From: JAYUHK01 sp043767025
GTDB taxonomy: Bacteria; Bacteroidota; Bacteroidia; Chitinophagales; Saprospiraceae
Reading direction: 5' to 3'
Length of the DNA stretch: 7,797 nt
Assembly: GCA_043767025.1 (NCBI GenBank)
Contig: JAYUHK010000065.1
Coordinates: 1-7,797 of the forward strand
Shown one piece after another: positions 1 through 7,502 of the stretch (positions within the stretch are counted from its first letter, which is position 1; the number at the start of each line of letters is the position of its first letter). A program made the position numbers and the translations under genes. The notes under the pieces are model-generated. The model was given only the letters and a program-made list of their open reading frames with translations. It was not told the DNA's origin and ran no database searches.

Positions 1-4
1 TATA

Positions 5-89
5 AGTTTTTAGTTTTTAATTTTGAGTCGTCATAAACTATTGAAAATCAATGAATTATGTCGAATATTAAATGTCATCTATTTAAGTG
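5..89 (+). repeat. 85-bp repeat, copy 1 (upstream of the large secreted protein gene)
   Basis: This block matches the reverse complement of 7503-7587 at 80 of 85 positions without gaps; I read mismatches at 13, 30, 38, 52 and 78. It ends 64 nt before the ATG at 154. The first half is T-rich and contains the tract TTTTTAATTTTGAGTC; the second half contains ATTATGTCGAATATTAAATG. The first half alone recurs at 7746-7790. Weak similarity continues past the repeat on the gene side, with a shared GAACTTA and a CGCGTTCCTAAA at 112-123. It may be a dispersed intergenic repeat (MITE-like) or a duplicated leader. No open reading frame lies in it. Confidence 0.9.
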
Positions 90-153
90 TAAGAACTTAG
101 TTTATTTTAGACGCGTTCCTAAATGACTTCGTTAGTCTGATTTTTAAAAAAAT

Positions 154-3100
154 ATGAAAAAAATACCACTCTATTTATCGCTGTTGTTGATTTTACTTTC
201 AGCAACAGAATCCTTTGCGCAGCAAAAATTGGACAAGTTTTCGGAGCAAACCGAAGAAATGCTCAAACAATTAGAGCCGTTTATGACTTCCTCCAAGCGA
301 GAAATTATGGACGAAGCGTATCGAAATTTTGCCAAACAAGCCCGAAACAACGCTTTCACACCCGAAGAAATCAGCGTCGTCGTCCAAACGATGAACGGAA
401 TGTTGGCGCAAAAAATGACTGCTTCGCCTTATTTTTTGGATTATTTGCGATGTTTGGGTGCCGCCAAAAAAGAAGAAAAAAAAGCAGGCGAGCATTTCAA
501 AGAATTTCATAAAGTGCTTGCGGGCTTGCTCGCAGACATCGAAAAAGGGCAGCTCAATCCCTATGCCAATTTCTTGACTTTTGCCTTTAATTTTTACGAA
601 AAAAATACCATTTATACAGACGGCACTTTCTCGTGGATAGCCAACGGCGACCCATATATTTTTGAATACAAAGAAAAAAAACCGCAGGTTTCGTTTGAAA
701 AATTAGTCCTTATTTGCGCCCGCAAGCAGGATTCTATCGCAATATTGAATACGAAAGGAATTTTTTTTCCACTCGAATTTTTGTGGAAAGGCAACGGCGG
801 AAAGGTGAATTGGACCAAATTCGGACTCGAACAAAACGTTTATGCCGCCTTTACCGACTACTCGATAGACGTAAAAAAAGTCATTTACAATGTTCCGAAA
901 GTAAAACTGCATTATTCGCAGCTTTTTCCAGACGGCGATATAGAAGGCAGCTTTGAAGACAAATTAATTTTTGAAAACAAGGCGGTCGAAGGCTCGTATC
1001 CACGTTTTGAGTCTTTTGATAAAGTGCTGACTATCAATAATTTAGGTGCTGGTGTTCGGTATCGAGGCGGCTTCCGACTGCAAGGAACTTCGGTCTATGG
1101 ACTTGGCTCGAAAGATGAAAAAGCATACATCGGAATTTTTGATGAACAAAAAAAACAACTTTATCGCGGCGAGGCGGAGCTTTTTGTCATCAGAAAAGGC
1201 GAAAAAATCGTCGGTGAGCAAGTCAAATCTACGCTCTATTTTGCGGCGGATTCTATCTACCACCCGTCCGTAAATTTTCGGTACGAAATCGCTAAAAAAG
1301 AACTTTTTTTGGAGCGAGGCGTTCGTGGCAGCGACCGCAATCCGTTCAATGACTCTTACCACAAAGTGAATATTAATTCCGACAAAATCGACTGGTTTAT
1401 AGCGGCGGACTCAATGGTCATCAACCAAAAAAATCTAAATTTTGGCGGTGCTGGAAACACGCGCGTGAATTTTGAATCTTTCAAGTTTTATGAAGAAAGC
1501 GACTATCGCCGAATACAGGGAATTTCGAGCAACAATCCGCTCGCCGTCATGCGTCAAGTGGCGTTGGCGGAAGGCAAAAATACGCTTGATGCGAATGTGT
1601 TGGCAAAAGAAATTAACTCCAATTTAGATGTCACAATGGCACAAAGTTTGTACTTTGACTTGGTGGCGAAAGGATTTATCAATTACGACAGCGAAAAACA
1701 AACTGTGACGCTCCGCGACAAGGTTTTCCATTATGCAGAAGCCAACCAGAAAAAAGTCGATTTTGATATTCTCAATATTTTGTCCGATTTTGAGAAAACC
1801 AACGCAGTCTTTTTCTTAAAAGATAAAAATATAGAAATAAAAGGCGTGAAAGGGATTGAGTTCAGTCCGACTCAAAAAGTAGCGGCGAAACCTTTTTTAA
1901 GCACGATTCGTCTTCAAAACAATCGAAATATTAATTTCGATGGGAAATTTTTTGCTGGCTTTGGCACTTTTCAAGGCAAGGATTTTGGGTTTGATTACGA
2001 TAGGTTTCAGGTGAAAATGGACTCTGTTCGCTATTTTGATTTGTTTATTCCCACCGGCGCAAAGGACAAAGCTGGGCAACCCGTCGCCCTTTCAATGGCT
2101 TCTCGAATCGAGCATTTGAGCGGCATTTTATTGATTGACGGACCCAACAATAAGTCTGGAAAGGAAGATATTGCTATGTTCCCGTCCCTACAGACCAAAA
2201 CTTCGAGCTATATTTTTTATGACCGCAAAGAAACCCAAGATGCAGCTTACAGGCGAGATTCTTTCTTTTTCAAACTCGACAAATTCAGCCTCAACAGTTT
2301 GGACAAATTTGTGGCAGCAGATGTGGCGTTCAAAGGAAGTATGATTTCGGCAGATATTTTTCCCGAATTTAAAGAAACTGTGACTGTCCAAAAAGACCAA
2401 TCGCTGGGATTTACGACTCAAACGCCAGCCGACGGATATGGAAATTATCGCAACAAAGGAAACTACAAAGGCAGCGTTTCTTTGAGCAACAGCGGGTTTT
2501 TGGGCAATGGTATTTTGAGTTATTTGGGCGCAGCCGTTCAGTCGGACACCATTTTATTTCGTCCCAAGCAACTTACTTGCAACTCTCGCAAATTTAATTT
2601 GGCAGAAAGTCGCGACGCAAAATTAGAAGTGCCACAAGCACTCGGTTTGGACGTAAATGTGAATTGGTTGCCGTATCGAGATAGTATGTATGTGACGACC
2701 CGTGAGAAGCCTTTCGCGCTTTTTCCGAAGGAAGAACACACGCTCAAAGGCGTTGCTATCTTGACTCCGGGCGGTCTGAAAGGCGACGGGATTTTTGATT
2801 GGAGCAAGGGAAATGTTACTTCCAGATTAATGGCTTTTGGCGCGTTTTCGACTTCGGCGGATACGATGGATTTGAAAATTCGCTCCATCAACAAAGACGA
2901 ATTGGCGTTTGATACCAAAAATATCAAAGGAAAAATTGATTTCGACGAGCAGTTCGGACGTTTCAAAGCCAACTCTAATGAGATTTCGACCACCATGCCT
3001 TACAACAAATACCAAACTTCGATGAACGAATTTGATTGGGATTTGAAAAATGAAACCATTAAGTTCAAAAATATAGGCGACAAGCTGGCGACTTTTCGCT

Positions 3101-4686
3101 CCATTGCGCCTGACCAAGATTCGCTCACTTTTCAGGGACAAACAGCTTTTTATGACCTAAAAAACAACGAGTTGAAAATAGGCGGTATTCCATTCATCAA
3201 GTCTGCCGATGCTGTGATTTATCCCGAAAACGGCGATGTTTTGGTGCGTTCTGGCGGCGCAATGGACAGCCTTACGAATACAAAAATCGTCTGCGACACC
3301 CTCAATAAATACCACGTTATCAACCGCTCGACGGTGTATATAAAAGGTAAAAAACTTTATACTGCGAAAGGATTTTATGAATACAATGTGGGCGACAAAA
3401 AACAGGAAATTTTATTTTCGGACATCGTCGGCGCACGAGTCGGAAAAGGAAAAATGAGCGAAAGATTGGCAATGACACGAGCGACAGGCGAAATAAAGCC
3501 CGAAGACAGTTTTTATATCGACAAAAAAACCAATTATTACGGCAAAATAAGTATGCAAGCCGAGAATAAAAACTTGAAATTGGAAGGTTTTGCGCGCCTC
3601 CAATCCGAAACTTTGCCCAATCGTCGATGGTTTTCTATCAACAGCGGCGGCGATAAAAACGACTTGCTTATCAAATATGATGTGCCGAAAGATTTTGACG
3701 GCAACAACATTCGGACGGGTTTGTATGCGAGTAAGGAAACTGGAAAAGCGTATCCGTCTGTGATGCAGCCTTTGTTTTTTACGACCGACCGGACGCTGAT
3801 AGACGTGCGCGGTATTTTTAAATACAACAAACTCAAAGATGAATTTATTTTTGGAGATTCCGCCAAAATTGTGAGCGGAGAAAAACGCGGAAATAAATTA
3901 GTTTTTTCAAATAAAGACGGAAATGTGGCGGTAGAGGGAACCTTTAAAATAGGAAGCGGACTGAAATATATTTCAGTAAAAGCGGCTGGAAAAGCTCAAA
4001 CGGTCGTCCAAGAAGTCCAAACCGACTCGGCGGGCGTGCCGCAAATGCCTGATTTTAAGGTAAAAGCTGAACTTATGGCAGGTATTGAGGCGTTTTTGCC
4101 CGACAAACTTTTGGATATTATCATCAACGATATTCAGTCTTCGGCGGGCGAAACGCCTTATGTAGATTACATAAAAGACGGTGATTTTTACGAAAAAAGT
4201 TTGGCGGAGTTTATTCCAGACAACAAAGAATTGCTGGAAGAAGTGGTAAAAATGCGCGAAAAAACGCTTGATTTGTCCAAAAAACACAATCCTTACGCGT
4301 TCTTTTTCTCCAATTTGTCTATGAAATGGAATCCTGATTATCAATCTTTAATTACGACGAAGGATAAATTGGGACTTTCGAGCATCAAGGGCGTGCCGCT
4401 CAATAAGATGATTAGTGCTTTTGTGGAGTTTCGGATGCCGTCCAGTGAGGACGACCGCGTGTATATTTACCTCAAATCGCCGAGTGAAAATTACTATTAT
4501 TTTGGCTATCAGCAGGGCGTGATGAGCGCATTTTCGTCCGACCCAAAGTTTATGGAGGCATTGGATAAGTTGAAGAAAAAAGACAAGCAGAAAAAAATGA
4601 AAGACGGCGAACTTTACGAAATAGAGGCAGCAGCAGAAGGCACGCCCGAAATGTTCGTGCGCAGGATTCAAGCGGGAAGGAATTAG
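154..4686 (+). CDS. Large secreted or envelope protein of unknown function, 1510 residues
   Basis: I do not recognise a named family. Residues 1-22 form a clear signal peptide (MKKIP, then a Leu-rich core, then ATESFA) with likely cleavage before QQ, so the protein is exported. Residues about 25-130 look helical and charged. From about 150 to 1300 the chain alternates short hydrophobic/polar stretches, Gly/Asn/Asp turns and aromatics, as in long beta-rich envelope proteins. Notable segments are GGFRLQG (305-311), DSIYHP (366-371), NPFNDSYH (396-403), DSLTFQG (989-995), YPENGDV (1023-1029) and AKGFYEYN (1071-1078). Residues about 465-545 look more helical and could be a small winged-helix-like insert. 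After PDKLLDIIINDI (from 1316) a helical C-terminal part follows, with a Lys-rich stretch at 1472-1482. There is no lipobox cysteine and no C-terminal sorting domain that I can identify. A resemblance to OstA/LptA-like beta repeats is only an impression. The ATG follows an A/T-rich leader without a Shine-Dalgarno sequence; the signal peptide beginning at this Met supports the start. The frame is intact throughout. Confidence 0.93.
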   Translation: MKKIPLYLSLLLILLSATESFAQQKLDKFSEQTEEMLKQLEPFMTSSKREIMDEAYRNFAKQARNNAFTPEEISVVVQTMNGMLAQKMTASPYFLDYLRCLGAAKKEEKKAGEHFKEFHKVLAGLLADIEKGQLNPYANFLTFAFNFYEKNTIYTDGTFSWIANGDPYIFEYKEKKPQVSFEKLVLICARKQDSIAILNTKGIFFPLEFLWKGNGGKVNWTKFGLEQNVYAAFTDYSIDVKKVIYNVPKVKLHYSQLFPDGDIEGSFEDKLIFENKAVEGSYPRFESFDKVLTINNLGAGVRYRGGFRLQGTSVYGLGSKDEKAYIGIFDEQKKQLYRGEAELFVIRKGEKIVGEQVKSTLYFAADSIYHPSVNFRYEIAKKELFLERGVRGSDRNPFNDSYHKVNINSDKIDWFIAADSMVINQKNLNFGGAGNTRVNFESFKFYEESDYRRIQGISSNNPLAVMRQVALAEGKNTLDANVLAKEINSNLDVTMAQSLYFDLVAKGFINYDSEKQTVTLRDKVFHYAEANQKKVDFDILNILSDFEKTNAVFFLKDKNIEIKGVKGIEFSPTQKVAAKPFLSTIRLQNNRNINFDGKFFAGFGTFQGKDFGFDYDRFQVKMDSVRYFDLFIPTGAKDKAGQPVALSMASRIEHLSGILLIDGPNNKSGKEDIAMFPSLQTKTSSYIFYDRKETQDAAYRRDSFFFKLDKFSLNSLDKFVAADVAFKGSMISADIFPEFKETVTVQKDQSLGFTTQTPADGYGNYRNKGNYKGSVSLSNSGFLGNGILSYLGAAVQSDTILFRPKQLTCNSRKFNLAESRDAKLEVPQALGLDVNVNWLPYRDSMYVTTREKPFALFPKEEHTLKGVAILTPGGLKGDGIFDWSKGNVTSRLMAFGAFSTSADTMDLKIRSINKDELAFDTKNIKGKIDFDEQFGRFKANSNEISTTMPYNKYQTSMNEFDWDLKNETIKFKNIGDKLATFRSIAPDQDSLTFQGQTAFYDLKNNELKIGGIPFIKSADAVIYPENGDVLVRSGGAMDSLTNTKIVCDTLNKYHVINRSTVYIKGKKLYTAKGFYEYNVGDKKQEILFSDIVGARVGKGKMSERLAMTRATGEIKPEDSFYIDKKTNYYGKISMQAENKNLKLEGFARLQSETLPNRRWFSINSGGDKNDLLIKYDVPKDFDGNNIRTGLYASKETGKAYPSVMQPLFFTTDRTLIDVRGIFKYNKLKDEFIFGDSAKIVSGEKRGNKLVFSNKDGNVAVEGTFKIGSGLKYISVKAAGKAQTVVQEVQTDSAGVPQMPDFKVKAELMAGIEAFLPDKLLDIIINDIQSSAGETPYVDYIKDGDFYEKSLAEFIPDNKELLEEVVKMREKTLDLSKKHNPYAFFFSNLSMKWNPDYQSLITTKDKLGLSSIKGVPLNKMISAFVEFRMPSSEDDRVYIYLKSPSENYYYFGYQQGVMSAFSSDPKFMEALDKLKKKDKQKKMKDGELYEIEAAAEGTPEMFVRRIQAGRN

Positions 4687-4698
4687 AAAATAATTTTT

Positions 4699-5481
4699 TT
4701 AATTGTCAGAGCTTCCCGAAAAGCTAAAACTCCGAATAAAATCTTTGGGCGTAGTGCCAGTCAATTCCTGAAAAACTTTGAAAAAAGTAGATTTATTTTT
4801 GAAGCCGCAAGATTGCGCGACCGCATAAATGGTAAGTCTGTCGTATTTTTTTTCGCGCAATTTTTCTTTCACCAAATTAATTCTAAAATGGTTGAGGTAG
4901 CGCGATTTATTTTCGCAGGTATATTTATTGATGATTTGAGAAAGATGTTTGCTTCCGATGTGTAGTTTTTTTGCCAAAGCCGACAGCGTCAAATCTGGAT
5001 TTAGGTACAACATTTCGGTATGCAATAGGCGAGAAGCGTTTGCCATCGCGCTTATGTCTTTCAAAAATTCTAACGAATCGTCACTTTGAGCGGTACAAAT
5101 TTTGAGTTGCGCCAGCGTATCTAAAATTTTGTTCTTCAGTTCGTCTATTCCGTCTATTTCGAAGGCTAAATAATGCTCGACTTCCTGCAACTCGTTCAGG
5201 ATTGGGTGTATGAGAAGATTACATTCGTAGGAGTCCTTGTTTTTGCGGTAATTCAGAATGGAGGAGCGCACTACCTCGTGTCTTTTTATGGCATCGTTGA
5301 TGTGAAGGACGGCAATGCGGTCAGTCGCTACGCCCTGCAAGATAGCTGGTGTTTTGCCAACGATTTCGTCTAACGAGTAACCACTCATTTTAGAAAATTC
5401 TTTATTGATGTGCTGAATTTTCTTTTGCGTATCCGTAAGAATCAGCGCAATAGGTGTGGACGTACTATGATTTTCTACCAT
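4699..5481 (-). CDS. PAS-domain AraC-family transcriptional regulator
   Basis: This 260-residue protein has no signal peptide or membrane segment and is probably a cytoplasmic one-component regulator. Residues about 8-110 form a PAS domain: NKEFSKMSGYSLDEIVGKTP (26-45) is the usual N-F-TGY-EI-G core, ILQG (47-50) and NYRK (77-80) follow, and the last strand is HYLAFEID (103-110). This most resembles LOV-type PAS domains, but the photoactive Cys of GxNCRFLQ is Pro45. Residues about 111-163 are a helical linker. Residues about 164-252 form the AraC/XylS double helix-turn-helix: LTLSALAKKLHIGSKHLSQI (164-183) carries the first motif, and FKNKSTFFKVFQELTGTTP (227-245) is the typical second motif. 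AraC-type domains bind DNA; the sensed signal and the target genes are unknown. It lies 141 nt downstream of glycogen synthase on the same strand and ends 12 nt from the convergent large gene. The ATG at 5481 is the first that gives a full PAS domain; no Shine-Dalgarno sequence precedes it. Confidence 0.9.
   Translation of the reverse strand: MVENHSTSTPIALILTDTQKKIQHINKEFSKMSGYSLDEIVGKTPAILQGVATDRIAVLHINDAIKRHEVVRSSILNYRKNKDSYECNLLIHPILNELQEVEHYLAFEIDGIDELKNKILDTLAQLKICTAQSDDSLEFLKDISAMANASRLLHTEMLYLNPDLTLSALAKKLHIGSKHLSQIINKYTCENKSRYLNHFRINLVKEKLREKKYDRLTIYAVAQSCGFKNKSTFFKVFQELTGTTPKDFIRSFSFSGSSDN
4710..4725. other. Short hairpin at the convergent gene ends
   Basis: Arms AGCTT and AAGCT pair around a six-base loop (CCCGAA) inside the last codons of the regulator gene. 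A T7 run (4694-4700) lies 9 nt to its left. The placement between convergent genes would suit a terminator, but the stem has only 5 bp and no T-run directly follows it on either strand, so termination is not supported. I see no better terminator in the 12-nt gap. Confidence 0.2.
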
Positions 5482-5500
5482 GCGACAAAAATTATTTTGA

Positions 5501-5516
5501 GGAATAAATATATTCC
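5501..5516. promoter_or_regulatory. Perfect palindrome in the leader of the PAS-AraC gene
   Basis: GGAATA and TATTCC form perfect 6-bp inverted arms around a four-base centre, 19 nt upstream of the ATG at 5481. If the -7 box proposed at 5522-5529 is right, the palindrome overlaps the expected transcription start, where an operator or an autoregulatory site could sit. It could also arise by chance in AT-rich DNA. Confidence 0.3.
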
Positions 5517-5521
5517 GTTAA

Positions 5522-5552
5522 TAAAGTTACTACTATTTTGGCTTCCCACCAA
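5522..5552 (-). promoter_or_regulatory. Candidate Bacteroidota promoter for the PAS-AraC gene
   Basis: On the minus strand TTGG (5552-5549) is followed after exactly 19 nt by TAACTTTA (5529-5522). The known Bacteroidota consensus is TTTG, about 19 nt, then TAnnTTTG. Each box has one mismatch and the spacing is ideal. It would give a leader of about 35 nt. Similarity alone in AT-rich DNA is weak evidence. Confidence 0.3.
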
Positions 5553-5590
5553 CTATCATACCTAAAAAAAAGTTAAAATACCTGTTTTTA

Positions 5591-5606
5591 TACCAATTTT
5601 TTGGTA
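5591..5606. other. Perfect A/T-rich hairpin after the glycogen synthase gene
   Basis: TACCAA and TTGGTA form perfect 6-bp arms around four T. It begins 16 nt downstream of the glycogen synthase stop codon (5623-5625) on the minus strand. Position suits a transcript end, but only two G-C pairs stabilise the stem and the following minus-strand sequence is TAAAAACAGG, not a T-run. A T9 run appears about 20 nt further on (around 5564-5572). It may be a weak terminator, an mRNA 3'-end stabiliser, or chance. Confidence 0.3.
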
Positions 5607-5622
5607 AAAAGAGAACTTTTAT

Positions 5623-7425
5623 TTATTCTTTCAAAGCCATTCGATAAGCGGCTTCATAAAAACGCACCAAGTTTTTCCAATCAAATTCATCGGCTGTACT
5701 TTCCGATTGGTTGCGCTGTTGGATTCGCTCGCGGAGTGATTGTTGGACAAAAGCGTACATTTGATCAGCAAGTTCGTTGGCGGCTTCGTCAAAACTTCGG
5801 TTGAGTCGGCGCACGACATACATTCCTTTTTGCTGATAATTGGCAATATTTTTCATCACATAGTCGCCGAATCCCGCCAAATCGCTCGTGACCGACGGCA
5901 CGCCGCTCGCTAAACATTCCAACGGCGTATAGCCCCAAGGCTCATAGTAACTCGGAAAAACGCCCAAATTGCAACCGCGCACAAACTGCCCGTAATCCAT
6001 ACCAAACAGAGGACTGGCGGAGGAAATAAAATCGGGGTGATACACTATTTTTACTCTGTCGTCGGGTGCGTTATAAAGTTCATTTTCGCGGACATAGTCC
6101 AAGATTTCGTCGTCCGCATCATTTTCTAATAGGTGGGTCACCACAATCGGCAGCTTTTGGGTTTTCCAAGAAGTTACATTTCTGCGCAAACGAAGTTTCC
6201 AATATTCATCTACCAGTTCGTTCATCGGCGGCAGCTTGGCATTTGTGCCAGCCGTGACTTCCATAAAAAGCCGCTCTCCGAGTTGGCGTTGGATAGACGA
6301 GCAGGTTTGTCGGATTTCTTCGAGCAAAGCGCGCGACTGCAAAACGACTGGATTGATGCTGTGAAATGGCTTTTTGGTGACAAAAAAAGTAACTACCGTT
6401 TTCTGCACGTTGTAGCGTTTCATCATTTTATTCAGGCGGTTGAGAGCTTCGAGCGTAATGTCAAAACCTTTGTTGCGGTATTCGTAACGACCAGAAGTAA
6501 AAAAATAAACGGTGTTTTCTAAGTCGAATTTGTAGGCGTGGAAAAAGTGTCCAATCACAAACTGATTGATTTTTTCCTTAAATTCTTTGTGAAGATTTTG
6601 AAACTCGTGAAGTGCTACGAAACGATTGATATTCAAGCCATTTGGCGTAATAATATCGGGTTTTCTTCCCAAAAAATATTCACATTCTTTTCCAGTAATA
6701 TCGCTAACGGTCGTAAAAACATCGCAGCTCAACGCCGAAACTCGCTCTACCAAAGCCACCGATTCGATGCCGAAAAAATGCGCCTCTCGCAACCAATCAT
6801 AATAAGGTAGTTTTTGGTAAAAATCAGGGTCGTTGCCCGCCAAATATCTGCCCAACTGAGTTGCGTGGGTCGTAAAAACGGTTTTCACATTCGCCAATTC
6901 GAGCCTTTTGATTTCCATAATCGGCATACTCGCCATCCACTCATGGAACTGTCCGATAATTGGTTGGTTGGTACTTTCGCCGTCGGCAAGATTTTTAAAA
7001 AATTCGGTCGTCAGGGACGCAAAAGCAAGCACTGAATTGACTAAAGTGTTGGATTCAGAAACCGAAATTTGGTGATTTTTCAACAATTCGTTCCGCAGTG
7101 CGCGCATTCGGAGCTCAGAAAGTTCGGTCGGAAAAAGTATCACTTTGGGTCTTCCCGTCACCAACCAATGACCGTAATGCACTTCAAAACCAGCCTTTCG
7201 CATCTTCAAGACAGCTTTCCCAAACGGATTGTTGTAGTCTTCGGAGGGTTCAAACTCGACGTTGGCGTGCTGACTAAAGTATGGTCCGATGAGGGCAAAA
7301 CGCTCGCCCCAAGCCTGAACGATACTGGGAACTTTGCTCCGTATGACCGTATAAATACCGCCTACTTGGTTGCAAACTTCCCAAGCGGATTCGATGAGCA
7401 ACGGCGATGAATTGTTGATAACCAT
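5623..7425 (-). CDS. Glycogen synthase, GT3 (eukaryote-like) family
   Basis: The 600-residue protein would transfer glucose from a nucleotide sugar to the non-reducing ends of alpha-1,4-glucan, elongating glycogen in the cytoplasm. It matches the fungal/animal GT3 glycogen synthases rather than bacterial GlgA (GT5), and has two Rossmann-type halves. Visible landmarks: ESAWEVCNQVGGIYTV (12-27), the N-terminal sugar-nucleotide loop; FHEWMA (160-165); FTTHATQLGRYL (184-195); TPNGLN (260-265); FTSGRYEYRNKGFD (309-322) with Arg313 and Lys319 matching the basic active-site pair; and PSYYEPWGYTPLE (491-503) with the Glu495/Glu503 EX7E pair. The C-terminal helix RERIQQR (565-571) matches the glucose-6-phosphate-binding segment of the yeast enzyme. 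It is shorter than the roughly 700-residue eukaryotic enzymes, with almost no tail after 595, so their phosphorylated tails are absent. Gln20 stands where Lys or Arg is usual. The donor (UDP- or ADP-glucose) cannot be read from the sequence. The ATG sits just before the conserved N-terminus and has no Shine-Dalgarno sequence. Confidence 0.94.
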   Translation of the reverse strand: MVINNSSPLLIESAWEVCNQVGGIYTVIRSKVPSIVQAWGERFALIGPYFSQHANVEFEPSEDYNNPFGKAVLKMRKAGFEVHYGHWLVTGRPKVILFPTELSELRMRALRNELLKNHQISVSESNTLVNSVLAFASLTTEFFKNLADGESTNQPIIGQFHEWMASMPIMEIKRLELANVKTVFTTHATQLGRYLAGNDPDFYQKLPYYDWLREAHFFGIESVALVERVSALSCDVFTTVSDITGKECEYFLGRKPDIITPNGLNINRFVALHEFQNLHKEFKEKINQFVIGHFFHAYKFDLENTVYFFTSGRYEYRNKGFDITLEALNRLNKMMKRYNVQKTVVTFFVTKKPFHSINPVVLQSRALLEEIRQTCSSIQRQLGERLFMEVTAGTNAKLPPMNELVDEYWKLRLRRNVTSWKTQKLPIVVTHLLENDADDEILDYVRENELYNAPDDRVKIVYHPDFISSASPLFGMDYGQFVRGCNLGVFPSYYEPWGYTPLECLASGVPSVTSDLAGFGDYVMKNIANYQQKGMYVVRRLNRSFDEAANELADQMYAFVQQSLRERIQQRNQSESTADEFDWKNLVRFYEAAYRMALKE

Positions 7426-7472
7426 AGATAAAATAATTTTAGAAACGCGATATTGAACTTTTTAGGAATGAA

Positions 7473-7480
7473 CAAAAATA
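7473..7480 (-). promoter_or_regulatory. Candidate -7 box for glycogen synthase
   Basis: TATTTTTG on the minus strand matches the Bacteroidota -7 consensus TAnnTTTG exactly, 47 nt upstream of the ATG at 7425, implying a leader of about 40 nt. No TTTG or TTG lies at the expected -33 position (about 7500-7503), where the 85-bp repeat begins, so the match is only half of a promoter. Confidence 0.35.
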
Positions 7481-7502
7481 AGTAATTTAATTTAAGTTCC
7501 CG

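Noticed and set aside
476..768. A8 (476-483) and T8 (761-768) tracts as phase-variation sites
   Set aside because: They are ordinary Lys and Phe codons in an AT-rich gene; the frame is intact and nothing suggests switching.
2538..2996. 152-codon open frame on the minus strand inside the large secreted protein gene
   Set aside because: It lies wholly within an intact, signal-peptide-bearing gene, has no recognisable domain and reads as antisense of Asp/Lys-rich codons.
3973..4344. 123-codon minus-strand frame rich in Arg and Phe
   Set aside because: The composition is what the antisense of Lys/Glu/Asp-rich coding sequence gives; no motif or start context supports a gene.
4687..4698. Rho-independent terminator between the convergent genes
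   Set aside because: There is a T-run but no GC-rich stem directly before it; the nearest hairpin has only 5 bp and lies on the wrong side for the plus-strand gene.
6133..6522. 129-codon plus-strand frame opposite glycogen synthase
   Set aside because: It is antisense to conserved GT3 sequence and has no recognisable domain.
5623..7425. GlgA-type (GT5) starch/glycogen synthase
   Set aside because: The motifs ESAWEVCNQVGG, FTTHATQLGRYL and PSYYEPWGYTPLE are those of GT3 glycogen synthases, not GT5.
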